A stretch of 64,000 bases of DNA from Amycolatopsis lexingtonensis (GTDB lineage: Bacteria > Actinomycetota > Actinomycetes > Mycobacteriales > Pseudonocardiaceae): assembly GCF_014873755.1 (NCBI RefSeq), contig NZ_JADBEG010000001.1, positions 9,212,501 to 9,276,500 of the forward strand. Direction: 5' to 3'. The stretch's first letter is position 1, and each line of letters begins with the position of its first letter. The notes under the pieces are model-generated. The model was not told the DNA's origin and ran no database searches. It was given only the letters and a program-made list of their open reading frames with translations. The translations under genes and the position numbers were made by a program. Positions 1-8,546 of the stretch are shown here, in pieces.

Positions 1-1
1 G

Positions 2-967
2 CTCGACCCGGCGAAGATCGGACAGCTGCCGGGAAACGTCTCCGCGCGGCTGCTGCCCAAGACCGTCTTCGGCGAGCGGTACGTCAACCTCGTGCTCCCG
101 GACCATCCACAAGGGACGCTGCGCGCGGGGGACGTCATCGCGCAGGACCGCTCGTCGAGCGCGATCGAGCTGGAACGCGTCCTCGGTGACCTGCTGCCGC
201 TGCTGCGCGCGGTCCAGCCGCAGAAGCTGAACAGCTCGCTGGGCGCAATCTCGCAGGCCCTCGACAACCGGGGGCAGCCGATCGGCGACAGCATCGTCAA
301 GCTGCAGGACCTGCTGGCCCAGGTGAACCCGCTGATGCCGCAGTTCAAGGCGGACATCACCGGGTTGGCGAACGCGGCCGACGTCTACACCACCGCGGCG
401 CCGGACATCCTCCAGGCGCTGACCGACTTGTCGACCACCGCGAAGACCATCGTGGACACCCGCGCCGACCTGGACAACCTCTACACGAGCGTCACGAGCG
501 CCACCGGGCACCTGAACGACTTCCTGCGGAAGAACAAGGACAACATCATCGGCGTCTCCGTCGCCAGCCGCCCGTCGCTGGAGCTGCTTTCCCAATACTC
601 ACCCGAGTTCCCGTGCCTGTTCGACGCGGTGAACCGGCTCAAGCCGCTGATGGAGAAGGCGCTGGGCAAGGGCACGAACGAGCCGGGCCTGCACGTGACA
701 CTCACCGTGCAGGACCCCCGCGACAAGTACGTGCCCGGCCGGGACACCCCGCGCTTCGACGCCACCGGCGGCCCCAAGTGCTACGGCGGCGGCGCGGCGG
801 CCTCGGGTGCCGCGTTCGCGACCGACGGCGACCTCGGTCCGGCCAACTCACCCGGCGAGCGGCAGTTGGTCGCCGAGCTGTTGAAGCCCACGCTGGGTGA
901 CGTGCCGGACTGGAGCAGTGTCCTGATCGGACCCGCGTTGCGCGGCACGGAGGTGACCGTCCGATGA
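2..967 (+). CDS. mceA: MCE-family protein MceA, 5' end outside window
   Basis: C-terminal 321 residues of an MCE (mammalian cell entry) protein, part of an envelope-spanning importer for sterols or other lipids. The visible N-terminus is the last third of the MlaD/MCE domain (TVFGERYVNLVLP), followed by a long mostly helical region rich in heptad-like Leu/Ala positions, as in the Mce C-terminal domain. It is assigned as MceA because exactly five more Mce genes follow and the fifth of the six is the lipoprotein, the usual position of MceE. The stop overlaps the next start (ATGA). The real start, and probably two YrbE permease genes, lie upstream of the window. Substrate cannot be told from sequence. 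Confidence 0.9.
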   Translation, partial: LDPAKIGQLPGNVSARLLPKTVFGERYVNLVLPDHPQGTLRAGDVIAQDRSSSAIELERVLGDLLPLLRAVQPQKLNSSLGAISQALDNRGQPIGDSIVKLQDLLAQVNPLMPQFKADITGLANAADVYTTAAPDILQALTDLSTTAKTIVDTRADLDNLYTSVTSATGHLNDFLRKNKDNIIGVSVASRPSLELLSQYSPEFPCLFDAVNRLKPLMEKALGKGTNEPGLHVTLTVQDPRDKYVPGRDTPRFDATGGPKCYGGGAAASGAAFATDGDLGPANSPGERQLVAELLKPTLGDVPDWSSVLIGPALRGTEVTVR

Positions 968-1980
968 GGAGCGTCGCAGGGCCCGCCGTCAAGGGCCTGA
1001 TCTTCTTCCTGGTCACCGCGGTCGCCACCGCGATCCTCGCGATCACCATCGCCAACTCCAGCGTCGGCGCCACCATCGGCTACACGGCCCGCTTCACCGA
1101 CGCCACCTCGGTCAACCCCGGCGACGAGGTCCGCATGGCCGGCGTCCGGATCGGCCAGGTCGACTCGGTGCGGGTCGTCGAGCACCGCCTGGCCGACGTC
1201 GACTTCTCGGTCGACCGCACGCACCGGCTCACCGCGTCGGCCGCGGTGACGATCCGCTACCGCAATCTGGTCGGGCAGCGGTACCTCTCGGTCGACCCCG
1301 GCGCCACCGACACCTCGCCGACCCTGGCCGAAGGCGCGCAGATCCCGCTGGACCGGACCACCCCGGCGCTCGACCTCACCGCGTTGTTCAACGGCTTCAA
1401 GCCGCTCTTCCAGGCCCTCTCGCCCAACGACGTCAACCAGCTGTCGTTCGAAATCATCCAGGTGCTGCAGGGCGAGGGCAGCACGATCGAAAGCCTGCTG
1501 CGGCACACGGCGTCGCTGACGTCCACATTGGCCGGCAAGGACGCCGTCATCGGGCAGGTGATCGGCAACCTCAACACCGTCCTCGACACGGTGAACGCCC
1601 AGGGCGACCAGTTCGACGCGCTCGTCGACACCACCGCGCAGCTGGTCACCGGCCTGGCCGCGGACGCGAAGCCGATCGGGCAGGCGATCGGCGGGCTCGG
1701 CGAGCTGACCACCGCCACCGCCGGGCTGCTGGAGCAGGGGCGCCAGCCGCTCAAGGACAGCATCACCGCGCTCGGGGACCTGTCGAAGAACCTGGCCGAC
1801 AACACCCCGGTGTTCCAGCAGTTCGTCGACAACCTGCCGAAGAAGCTCGACCGGATCGGCACGCTGTTCTCCTACGGCTCCTGGGCGAACTTCTACCTCT
1901 GCGCGGTGGAGACCGACGCGAAACCGGCGCCCGGCGGCCCGCCGCCCGGCATCCCCGTGACGGCCGGGAGGTGCCGGTGA
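964..1980 (+). CDS. mceB: MCE-family protein MceB
   Basis: 338-residue subunit of the Mce lipid importer. One N-terminal membrane anchor (about residues 10-30) is followed by an MCE domain (about 38-115) with the family signature around NPGDEVRMAGVRIGQV, then a long helical C-terminal domain ending in the conserved-looking block SYGSWANFYLC near residue 302. ATG start overlaps the mceA stop by 4 nt, implying translational coupling. Length and architecture are normal for MceB. Nothing looks truncated. Confidence 0.92.
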   Translation: MRSVAGPAVKGLIFFLVTAVATAILAITIANSSVGATIGYTARFTDATSVNPGDEVRMAGVRIGQVDSVRVVEHRLADVDFSVDRTHRLTASAAVTIRYRNLVGQRYLSVDPGATDTSPTLAEGAQIPLDRTTPALDLTALFNGFKPLFQALSPNDVNQLSFEIIQVLQGEGSTIESLLRHTASLTSTLAGKDAVIGQVIGNLNTVLDTVNAQGDQFDALVDTTAQLVTGLAADAKPIGQAIGGLGELTTATAGLLEQGRQPLKDSITALGDLSKNLADNTPVFQQFVDNLPKKLDRIGTLFSYGSWANFYLCAVETDAKPAPGGPPPGIPVTAGRCR

Positions 1981-2987
1981 AACCGCCCCGCATCAAACCG
2001 TTCCGCAGCCGGAACCCGATCGCCGTCGGCGCGGTCACCGCGCTGGTGATGGCGCTGATCGGCGGCGCCACGTTCTTCTCCGACGACCTGCCGCTGGTCG
2101 GCGGCGGCACGACGTACAAGGCGGAATTCCACGAAGCCGCCGGGCTGAAGCCGAACGACGAGGTCCGGGTGGCCGGGGTGAAGGTCGGCGAGGTCACCGA
2201 CGTGCGGCTGGCCGGCGACCACGTCGAAGTGCTGTTCCGCGTCAAGGACACCTGGGTCGGGAACCGGACGACCGCGGCGATCAAGATCAAGACGCTGCTC
2301 GGGCAGAAGAACCTCGTGCTCGACCCGGTCGGCAACGGCGAGCTGGACCCGGACCAGGCCATCCCGCCCGAACGCACGAGCTCGCCCTACGACGTCACCA
2401 CGGTCTTCAACGACCTGGCGGGCACAGTCGGCGCGATCGACACCGACCAGCTCGCGCAGGCGTTCCGCGTGCTGTCCGACACGCTCGGCGCGTCGGCACC
2501 GCAGGACGTGCGGACGGCGTTCGACGGCATCGCCGCCCTGTCGCAAACGCTGGCCTCGCGCGACGAAGAGCTCGTGAAGCTGTTCCAGAACACCAACCAG
2601 GTGTCGAAGACGCTCGGCGAGCGCACCGGTCAGATTCAGGCGCTGATCCGCGACGGCAACACGCTGCTCACCGAGCTGAACGCGCGCAAGGACGCGATCG
2701 CGCAGCTGTTCAGCGGCATCAAGAACCTCTCGATCCAGCTGCGCGGGCTGGTCGCGGACAACCAGAAGACGCTCGGCCCGGCGCTCGACCAGCTCGACCG
2801 CGTCGCGACCGTGCTGCAGCGGAACCAGGGGAAGCTCGAGGACAGCCTGCGCCTGGCCGGGCCGTTCTACCGGCTGCTCGGCAACGCCGTCGGCAACGGC
2901 CGGTGGATCGACACCTACATCTGCGGGCTGATCCCCACCGGCACCACGCCGGGAAGCTGCCTGCCGCCGAAGAACGGGGGACGCTGA
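1977..2987 (+). CDS. mceC: MCE-family protein MceC
   Basis: 336-residue Mce importer subunit: membrane anchor at about residues 15-35, MCE domain with LKPNDEVRVAGVKVGEV, helical C-terminal domain, and a terminal Cys block (RWIDTYICGL) like that of MceB. A GTG at 1971 is also possible, but GTG 1977 overlaps the mceB stop as GTGA and has GGGAGG about 6 nt upstream, so it is preferred. Its own stop overlaps the next ATG by one base. Same operon as its neighbours. Confidence 0.9.
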   Translation: MKPPRIKPFRSRNPIAVGAVTALVMALIGGATFFSDDLPLVGGGTTYKAEFHEAAGLKPNDEVRVAGVKVGEVTDVRLAGDHVEVLFRVKDTWVGNRTTAAIKIKTLLGQKNLVLDPVGNGELDPDQAIPPERTSSPYDVTTVFNDLAGTVGAIDTDQLAQAFRVLSDTLGASAPQDVRTAFDGIAALSQTLASRDEELVKLFQNTNQVSKTLGERTGQIQALIRDGNTLLTELNARKDAIAQLFSGIKNLSIQLRGLVADNQKTLGPALDQLDRVATVLQRNQGKLEDSLRLAGPFYRLLGNAVGNGRWIDTYICGLIPTGTTPGSCLPPKNGGR

Positions 2988-3985
2988 TGGCGCACCAGCT
3001 GACCGACCTGGGAGCACGGGCGCGACGGCGGTCGAGAATGCGCGCCCTCACCGTCGGCGTCGTGCTCGCGCTCGTCGTCTCGGCGGCGTGGCCGATCGCG
3101 ACCGCGCCCGCCGAACGGACGCTGACCGCGTACTTCACCGCCGCCGTCGGCATCTACCCCAACTCCGACGTCCGCGTGCTCGGCGTCGCCATCGGCTCGG
3201 TGTCCAAAGTGGAGCCGAACGGCACCGACGTCAAGGTGACGATGACGCTCAAGCCGGACGCGCAGCTGCCCGCGGACGCCGGTGCCGTCGTGATCACGCC
3301 GAGCTTGGTCGCCGACCGGTACGTGCAGATCACGCCCGTCTACCGCGGCGGGCCGCGGCTGCCCGACGGCGCTTCGATCCCGCGTGAGCGCACCGCGACC
3401 CCGGTCGAGGTCGACGACCTGCTGCACAGCCTCAACCAGCTGATGTCCGCGCTGGGACCGCAGGGGGCCAACAAGGACGGCGCCGTCAGCGAGGTGCTGA
3501 CCAAGTCGGCCGAGTACCTCAGCGGCAACGGGCAGACCATCGGCACGGCGATCAAGAACCTCGGCGAGTTCGCCCGTGCGGCCAGCGATTCGAAGGACGA
3601 CCTGTTCGGCTCGGTCGACAACATCAGCAAGTTCACCGCGATGCTCGCCGCCAACGACGGCCAGGTGAAGCAAGCGATCTCGCAGATCGCGTCGCTGAGC
3701 AAGGTGCTGGCCGAGCAGCGCGACCAGTTCTCCGGCGCGCTGACCGAGCTGACCCAGGCGCTGAGCGTGGTGCAGGGGTTCATCAAGGACAACCGCGGCA
3801 AGGTGCAGTCCGATGTGGACAAGCTCGCGGACGTCACGAAGATCCTGGTCAACCAGAAGGATTCCCTCGCCGAAGCGCTGCAAGCGGCGCCGAACGCGCT
3901 GACGAACCTTCTGGGCGCCTACGACCAGGCGAACGGGACCATCGACGGCCGCGGCAACCTCCTCGAGTTCCCGGAGGGGAAATGA
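2987..3985 (+). CDS. mceD: MCE-family protein MceD
   Basis: 332-residue Mce importer subunit. Basic N-terminus (RARRRSRMR), one membrane segment at about residues 22-40, MCE domain with YPNSDVRVLGVAIGSV, and a long coiled or helical C-terminal region. It lacks the terminal Cys block seen in MceB and MceC, which is usual for this position. ATG 2987 overlaps the mceC stop by one base (TGATG) and has GGGGGACGC upstream; the frame stays open further upstream but that part is the antiparallel end of mceC. Confidence 0.9.
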   Translation: MAHQLTDLGARARRRSRMRALTVGVVLALVVSAAWPIATAPAERTLTAYFTAAVGIYPNSDVRVLGVAIGSVSKVEPNGTDVKVTMTLKPDAQLPADAGAVVITPSLVADRYVQITPVYRGGPRLPDGASIPRERTATPVEVDDLLHSLNQLMSALGPQGANKDGAVSEVLTKSAEYLSGNGQTIGTAIKNLGEFARAASDSKDDLFGSVDNISKFTAMLAANDGQVKQAISQIASLSKVLAEQRDQFSGALTELTQALSVVQGFIKDNRGKVQSDVDKLADVTKILVNQKDSLAEALQAAPNALTNLLGAYDQANGTIDGRGNLLEFPEGK

Positions 3986-4953
3986 AGTCCCTGGTCAAAC
4001 TCGCCGCGGTGGTGACGCTCGCGCTGGTCACCACCGGCTGCGGGCGCGGGGTCAGCGTCTACGACATCCCGCTGCCCGGCGGTGCCGCGCTCGGCGACCA
4101 CCCGATCCACGTCACCGCGAGCTTCACCAACGTGCTCGACCTGGTGCCGCAGTCCGGCGTCAAGGTCAACGACGTCCCGGTCGGGCAGGTCGTCAAGGTG
4201 GAGCTGGCGCCGGACGGGCACAGCGCGATCGTGGACCTGCTCCTCAACGGCGACGTCGACCTCCCGGGCAACGCCGTCGCCCGGCTGCGGCAGGCCAGCA
4301 TCCTCGGCGAGAAGTTCGTCGAGCTGGCCGCGCCGCCCGACGCGACGCCGTCGGGCCGGCTCCTCGACGGGGCGACCATCCCGCTGGACCAGTCCACGCT
4401 GACGCCGGAGATCGAGGAGGTCTTCGGGGCGTTGTCGCTGCTGCTCAACGGCGGCGGGGTGGCGCAGGTCCAGAACATCAGCCACCAGCTCAACGAAGCC
4501 CTCGGCGGCCGTGAAACCGCGGCCCGCAGCCTGCTGTCCAGTTTGGACGAGTTCGTGCGCGGCCTCGACGAGCACCGCACCGAGATCACGCGTGCGATCG
4601 AGAGCGTCAACAAGCTCGCGCAGACGCTGAACGCGCACACCGACCAGATCACCACGACACTGAACGGCCTCACCCCCGGCATCGGCGTGCTCAACCAGCA
4701 GCGGGAAGCGCTGGTCGGGATGCTCAAGTCGCTCGACGGCCTGACCTCGGTCGCCGTCGACACGGTGAACAAGAGCAAGGACGACCTGGTCGCCGACCTC
4801 AAGGCGCTCGAACCGCTGCTGCGGCGGCTGGCAGATTCCGGGGACAAGCTGCCGAAGGCGATGGAGATGATCCTCACCTTCCCGTTCCCGGACGCGGCGC
4901 TCGACACCATCCGCGGCGACTACCTCAACGGCTTCCTCAAGGTGGGTCACTGA
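3982..4953 (+). CDS. mceE: MCE-family lipoprotein MceE
   Basis: 323-residue Mce subunit with a type II signal peptide: basic MKSLVK, hydrophobic stretch, then the lipobox VTTGC with Cys at residue 20. MceE (LprK-type) proteins are the lipid-anchored member of each Mce hexad, so this identifies the fifth position. MCE domain follows (VPQSGVKVNDVPVGQVVKV), then the helical C-terminal domain. ATGA overlap with mceD and a one-base overlap with the next gene (TGATG). Confidence 0.93.
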   Translation: MKSLVKLAAVVTLALVTTGCGRGVSVYDIPLPGGAALGDHPIHVTASFTNVLDLVPQSGVKVNDVPVGQVVKVELAPDGHSAIVDLLLNGDVDLPGNAVARLRQASILGEKFVELAAPPDATPSGRLLDGATIPLDQSTLTPEIEEVFGALSLLLNGGGVAQVQNISHQLNEALGGRETAARSLLSSLDEFVRGLDEHRTEITRAIESVNKLAQTLNAHTDQITTTLNGLTPGIGVLNQQREALVGMLKSLDGLTSVAVDTVNKSKDDLVADLKALEPLLRRLADSGDKLPKAMEMILTFPFPDAALDTIRGDYLNGFLKVGH

Positions 4954-6059
4954 TGCTGACCCGGTTCGTGCGCGTCCAGGTGACGATCTTCGTGGTCATC
5001 GCCGTCCTCGGCGTGGCCTACGTCGGGGCCACCTACGCCGGCCTCGACAAGGTGTTCTTCGACCGCGGCTACACCGTGAAGGCGCAGTTCCCGACCGGCG
5101 GCGGCATCTTCACCAACGCCGAGGTCACCTACCGCGGGGTGCCGATCGGCCGGGTCGGCGAGCTGCGGCTGACCCCGGCCGGGATGGAAGCCGACCTCGA
5201 GATCGACGCCGGCACCGCGCCGGTCCCGGCCGACACCGAGGCCGTCGTCGCGGACCGCTCGGCCGTCGGCGAGCAGTACGTCGACCTGCGCCCGCGTGCC
5301 GACGGCGGCCCGAAGCTGCGGGACGGTTCGGTGATCACCCAGGCGGACACGAAGATCCCGCTACCCGTCGACGTCGTCTTGTCGACAGTGGACACCTTCG
5401 CCAACTCGGTGCCGAAGCCCGCGTTGCGCACGGTCGTCGACGAGCTGTACCGCGCGACCACCGACGCCGGCCCGGCGCTGGACCAGCTGGTCGGCCGCGG
5501 CATCGAGTTCGTGCAGGCGGCGAGCGCGCACGTGGCGCCGCTGACCCGGTTCGTCACCGACGCGCACGTCGTGCTCGACACGCAGGTGCAGCAGGCCGGC
5601 GCGATCCGCGAGTTCGGGGCCAACGCGAAGCTCCTGGCCGCCACGCTGAAGCAGTCCGACGGCGACCTGCGCACGCTCATCCCGGCGGTGCCGGCCGCGG
5701 CGAACGAGGTCGGCGCGCTGATCCGCGACTCGGGCCCGCAGCTGGGTGTGCTGCTGGCGAACTTGCTGACCACCGCGGACGTCCTGGAGAGCCGGCGGGA
5801 CGGGCTGCGGCAGCTGCTGATCACCGCACCGCAGGCGGTCGCCGCGGGCAGCGCGGTCGTGCGCCCGGACGGCGCCCACTTCGGGCTGTCGCTGACCTTC
5901 TTCGACCCGCCGCCGTGCACGACCGGGTACTCGACGCCGTACCGCGACGGCCTGGACACCTCGACCCGCCCGCTGAACACGGCCGCGCGCTGCGCGCTGC
6001 CGAAGGGCGACCCGACGAACGTGCGGGGCTCGCAGAACGCACCGGGAGGACGGCCGTGA
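4953..6059 (+). CDS. mceF: MCE-family protein MceF
   Basis: 368-residue last Mce subunit. Membrane anchor at about residues 8-28, MCE domain with FTNAEVTYRGVPIGRVGEL, helical C-terminal domain, and a terminal Cys-containing block (PPCTTGYSTPYRDG) typical of MceF. It closes the six-gene Mce set and is followed without a gap by two Mce-associated membrane proteins, the usual order in actinobacteria. Confidence 0.92.
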   Translation: MLTRFVRVQVTIFVVIAVLGVAYVGATYAGLDKVFFDRGYTVKAQFPTGGGIFTNAEVTYRGVPIGRVGELRLTPAGMEADLEIDAGTAPVPADTEAVVADRSAVGEQYVDLRPRADGGPKLRDGSVITQADTKIPLPVDVVLSTVDTFANSVPKPALRTVVDELYRATTDAGPALDQLVGRGIEFVQAASAHVAPLTRFVTDAHVVLDTQVQQAGAIREFGANAKLLAATLKQSDGDLRTLIPAVPAAANEVGALIRDSGPQLGVLLANLLTTADVLESRRDGLRQLLITAPQAVAAGSAVVRPDGAHFGLSLTFFDPPPCTTGYSTPYRDGLDTSTRPLNTAARCALPKGDPTNVRGSQNAPGGRP

Positions 6060-6562
6060 AGATCCTGACGTGGCTGGCCCCGGCGACCGCGGTCCTGGCG
6101 ACCGCGGCGGCCGGGTGGTCCGGGTTCACCTGGTGGCAGGCGGCGCACGACGACGGCGTCGACCGCGCGGTCGTCCGGGAAGACGCGCTACAGGCAGGCC
6201 GGACGGCCGTCGCTGGACTGACCACTTTGGACTACCGGCAGGCGGCCCCGGGGTACCAGCACTGGCTGGACCTCTCCGGCGGCGCGCTGCACGACGAGCT
6301 GGCCGCCGACCGGCAGGGGAGCCTCGACCGGATCGCGCAGGCGAAGACGGTCACCACCGGCAAGGTCACCGACGCCGCGGTGACCGAAGTGGACACCGGC
6401 GCGGGGACGGCGAAGCTGATCGCGTCGGTCGAGCTGGTCGTCGCGCCCGACGGCGGCGACGCCGTGACCAAGCGCAACCGGTTCCAGGCCGACCTGACCC
6501 GCGGCCCGGACGGCTGGCGCGTCACCGGGCTCGGCCAGGTCCCGGCAGGGGAGGCACCGTGA
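6056..6562 (+). CDS. Mce-associated membrane protein 1
   Basis: 168 residues starting at GTG 6056 (GTGA overlap with mceF; GGGAGGA upstream). One N-terminal membrane segment (LAPATAVLATAAAGWSGF) precedes an outside domain with the layout of Mce-associated (Mas) proteins: a helical part around YRQAAPGYQHWLDLSGGALHDEL followed by beta strands ending in WRVTGLGQV. Mas proteins are thought to stabilise Mce importers; that role is from the family, not shown here. Confidence 0.8.
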   Translation: MKILTWLAPATAVLATAAAGWSGFTWWQAAHDDGVDRAVVREDALQAGRTAVAGLTTLDYRQAAPGYQHWLDLSGGALHDELAADRQGSLDRIAQAKTVTTGKVTDAAVTEVDTGAGTAKLIASVELVVAPDGGDAVTKRNRFQADLTRGPDGWRVTGLGQVPAGEAP

Positions 6563-7152
6563 CCGTTCCGACGAAGAAGCGAGCCGTGAAGGTGGCCGGG
6601 CGCCACCACGACCCGGACCCGGAACCGGCCGCCGAACCGGATCCGCCCGCCGCCCCGCACCGCCGTTCGTGGCTGGTGTTCGCGGTGGTCGCCGTGGTCA
6701 TGGCCGGGATTGCCGGGTGGTGCACCATCGAGGCGCGGCAGACGAACGCCGTCGTCGCGCACAACAGCGCGCTCGCCGACGTCTCGGGCACCGCGGACGC
6801 GGCGAAGCAGATCAGCGCCGCGCTCGGCACGGTCTTCTCCTACCGCTTCGACGACCCGGCCAAGAGCGAGCAGGCGGCGAAGGACGTCCTCACCGGTCCC
6901 GCGCTGGCCCAGTACGACCAGCTCTTCGGCCAGGTGCGCAAGCTCGCCGCGGACCAGAAGCTGGTGGTCACCTCGACCGCCGTCGCGTCCGGCGTGAAGC
7001 TCCTGGACGGCGACCGCGCGGCGCTGCTGGTGTTCCTCGACCAGACCGGGACGCGGGGCGACGGGCAGCGCAGCACCGGGGCCGCGCAGCTGAGCGTCAC
7101 GGCCGAGCGCGTCGGCGGGAAGTGGCGTGTCACCGGGATGTCCGCCGCCTGA
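6559..7152 (+). CDS. Mce-associated membrane protein 2
   Basis: 197 residues from GTG 6559 (GTGA overlap, GGGGAGG upstream). A Pro- and charge-rich cytoplasmic tail of about 35 residues, one membrane segment (SWLVFAVVAVVMAGIAGWC), and an outside SnoaL/NTF2-like domain ending in KWRVTGM. It is a distant paralogue of the preceding protein (shared layout and the final W-R-V-T-G motif). Likely the last gene of the mce operon proper. Confidence 0.8.
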   Translation: MTVPTKKRAVKVAGRHHDPDPEPAAEPDPPAAPHRRSWLVFAVVAVVMAGIAGWCTIEARQTNAVVAHNSALADVSGTADAAKQISAALGTVFSYRFDDPAKSEQAAKDVLTGPALAQYDQLFGQVRKLAADQKLVVTSTAVASGVKLLDGDRAALLVFLDQTGTRGDGQRSTGAAQLSVTAERVGGKWRVTGMSAA

Positions 7153-7169
7153 GAATGCACGAGGGACCG

Positions 7170-8546
7170 ATGCTCACGAGTTCTGAACGGGCCGCCGGCG
7201 GGCTGACCGCCGCGGCCGGGGCCACGACGCTCTCGACGCTCCTGACCGCGCGCGCCGCGGCCGCGGGTGGCGAGAGAGCGCTTACCCGGTTCGGCGGTGC
7301 CGGAGGGAGGACGGTGACGTGGGCCGGGCTGGACGACCGGGTGACCGCCGTCGCCGCGGCCTTGCGGCAGGTCACCGAACCGGGGCAGCGGGCGGCGATC
7401 GTCGTCGCGGATCCGGTGGAGTGCGTCGTCGCGTTCCTCGGCGTGCTCCGGGCCGGGCTGGTGGCGATCCCGGTCGGGCCGGACCGCGCCCGTGTCCTCG
7501 GGGACGCGGAACCGGTGATCGTGCTGGCGACTTCGGCCACCGTCGCTGCCACTCGGCAGTTCTTGTCTACTTTGGACACTTGCGGGCACCGGGTGCTGGC
7601 CGTGGACGCCGTTCCCGAGGCACCGGGTTTTGTTGAAGATCCGGTGGCCGCCGAGGACGTGGCGTACTTGCAGTATCCGGGCGGGGTGATGGTCACGCAC
7701 GCGAACGTCGTCGCCAACGCCCGGCAGGCGGCGGCGGTGCTGGGACCCGGGGCGCTGGTGAGCCGGTTGCCGCTCAGCGATCCCTTGGGGCTGCTGCTCG
7801 GGGTGGCGGTGCCGCTCACGACGGGCCGGTCCGTCGTGCTCGTCGAGCGGCTGGAGTCGATTGCGTCGCTTGGGTCCGTGACCACACTCGTGAGCCTCGC
7901 CGATCCGGACCTTGAGCGGGTGCGCGAGGCGTTCGCCGGGGCCGGGCAGCTGCGGGAGTGCTACAGCGTGCCCGAGGCGACCGCGCTGGTCGCTTGTGGA
8001 CACCCGGCGGGTCAACGCGTCGCGATCGTCAGCCCCGATGGACGGCGGCTGGCCGCGGGCGAGGCCGGTGAGATCTGGGTGAGCGGGCCGAACGTCGCGC
8101 GGGGCTACCGGAACCGGCCGGAGGAGTCCGCCCGCGTCTTCTGCGCCTTCCTCACCGGGGACGACGAGCCGCGGTGGTGGTTGCGGACCGGGCACCTCGG
8201 TGTGCTCGACGAGTCGGGCGAACTGGCTGTGCTCGACGACGACTTCGCTGCCGGGCACCACCCGCGGGACCTCGAAGCGACCGCTGGGGAGGCCCATCCG
8301 GCGGTCCGGGACGCGGCCGCGTTCGCTGTGCCCGGGGCGCAAGTCGTCCTCGTCGTCGAGCTGGCCGCGGGGATCGTCCCGCCGCGCGGTGCGGTCGAGC
8401 GGGCCGTGCGCGGTGCGCTGTCGGCGCGGCACGGGCTCACGCCGCGCCGGGTCGTCGTGCTGGGCGCGGGTGAGCTGCCGCCGACCCGGGCCGAGTGCCG
8501 GGAGCGCTACCTGGCCGGCCTGCCGACCCCGGACGGCCTGCGGTGA
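7170..8546 (+). CDS. Degenerate acyl-AMP ligase-like (ANL superfamily) protein
   Basis: 458 residues resembling fatty acyl-AMP ligases but about 100 shorter than the usual 550-600. Where the family has the Ser/Thr/Gly-rich ATP loop between YLQY and GVMVTHANV, this protein reads YLQYPGGVMVTHANV (about residues 166-180), so the loop is deleted. Much of the central substrate domain is also missing. The adenylate-binding TGDLG motif reads TGHLG (His 342) and the hinge and catalytic Lys region is shortened. It therefore looks unable to adenylate. ATG 7170 is chosen for the GAGGG 5 nt upstream; ATG 7155 is possible. It sits 17 nt after the mce operon and is stop-start coupled to the next gene. Confidence 0.7.
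   Translation: MLTSSERAAGGLTAAAGATTLSTLLTARAAAAGGERALTRFGGAGGRTVTWAGLDDRVTAVAAALRQVTEPGQRAAIVVADPVECVVAFLGVLRAGLVAIPVGPDRARVLGDAEPVIVLATSATVAATRQFLSTLDTCGHRVLAVDAVPEAPGFVEDPVAAEDVAYLQYPGGVMVTHANVVANARQAAAVLGPGALVSRLPLSDPLGLLLGVAVPLTTGRSVVLVERLESIASLGSVTTLVSLADPDLERVREAFAGAGQLRECYSVPEATALVACGHPAGQRVAIVSPDGRRLAAGEAGEIWVSGPNVARGYRNRPEESARVFCAFLTGDDEPRWWLRTGHLGVLDESGELAVLDDDFAAGHHPRDLEATAGEAHPAVRDAAAFAVPGAQVVLVVELAAGIVPPRGAVERAVRGALSARHGLTPRRVVVLGAGELPPTRAECRERYLAGLPTPDGLR

Noticed and set aside
3919..4950. A 343-codon minus-strand frame antisense to mceE
   Set aside because: Mce genes give long mirror frames because of their codon bias; no start signal or domain.
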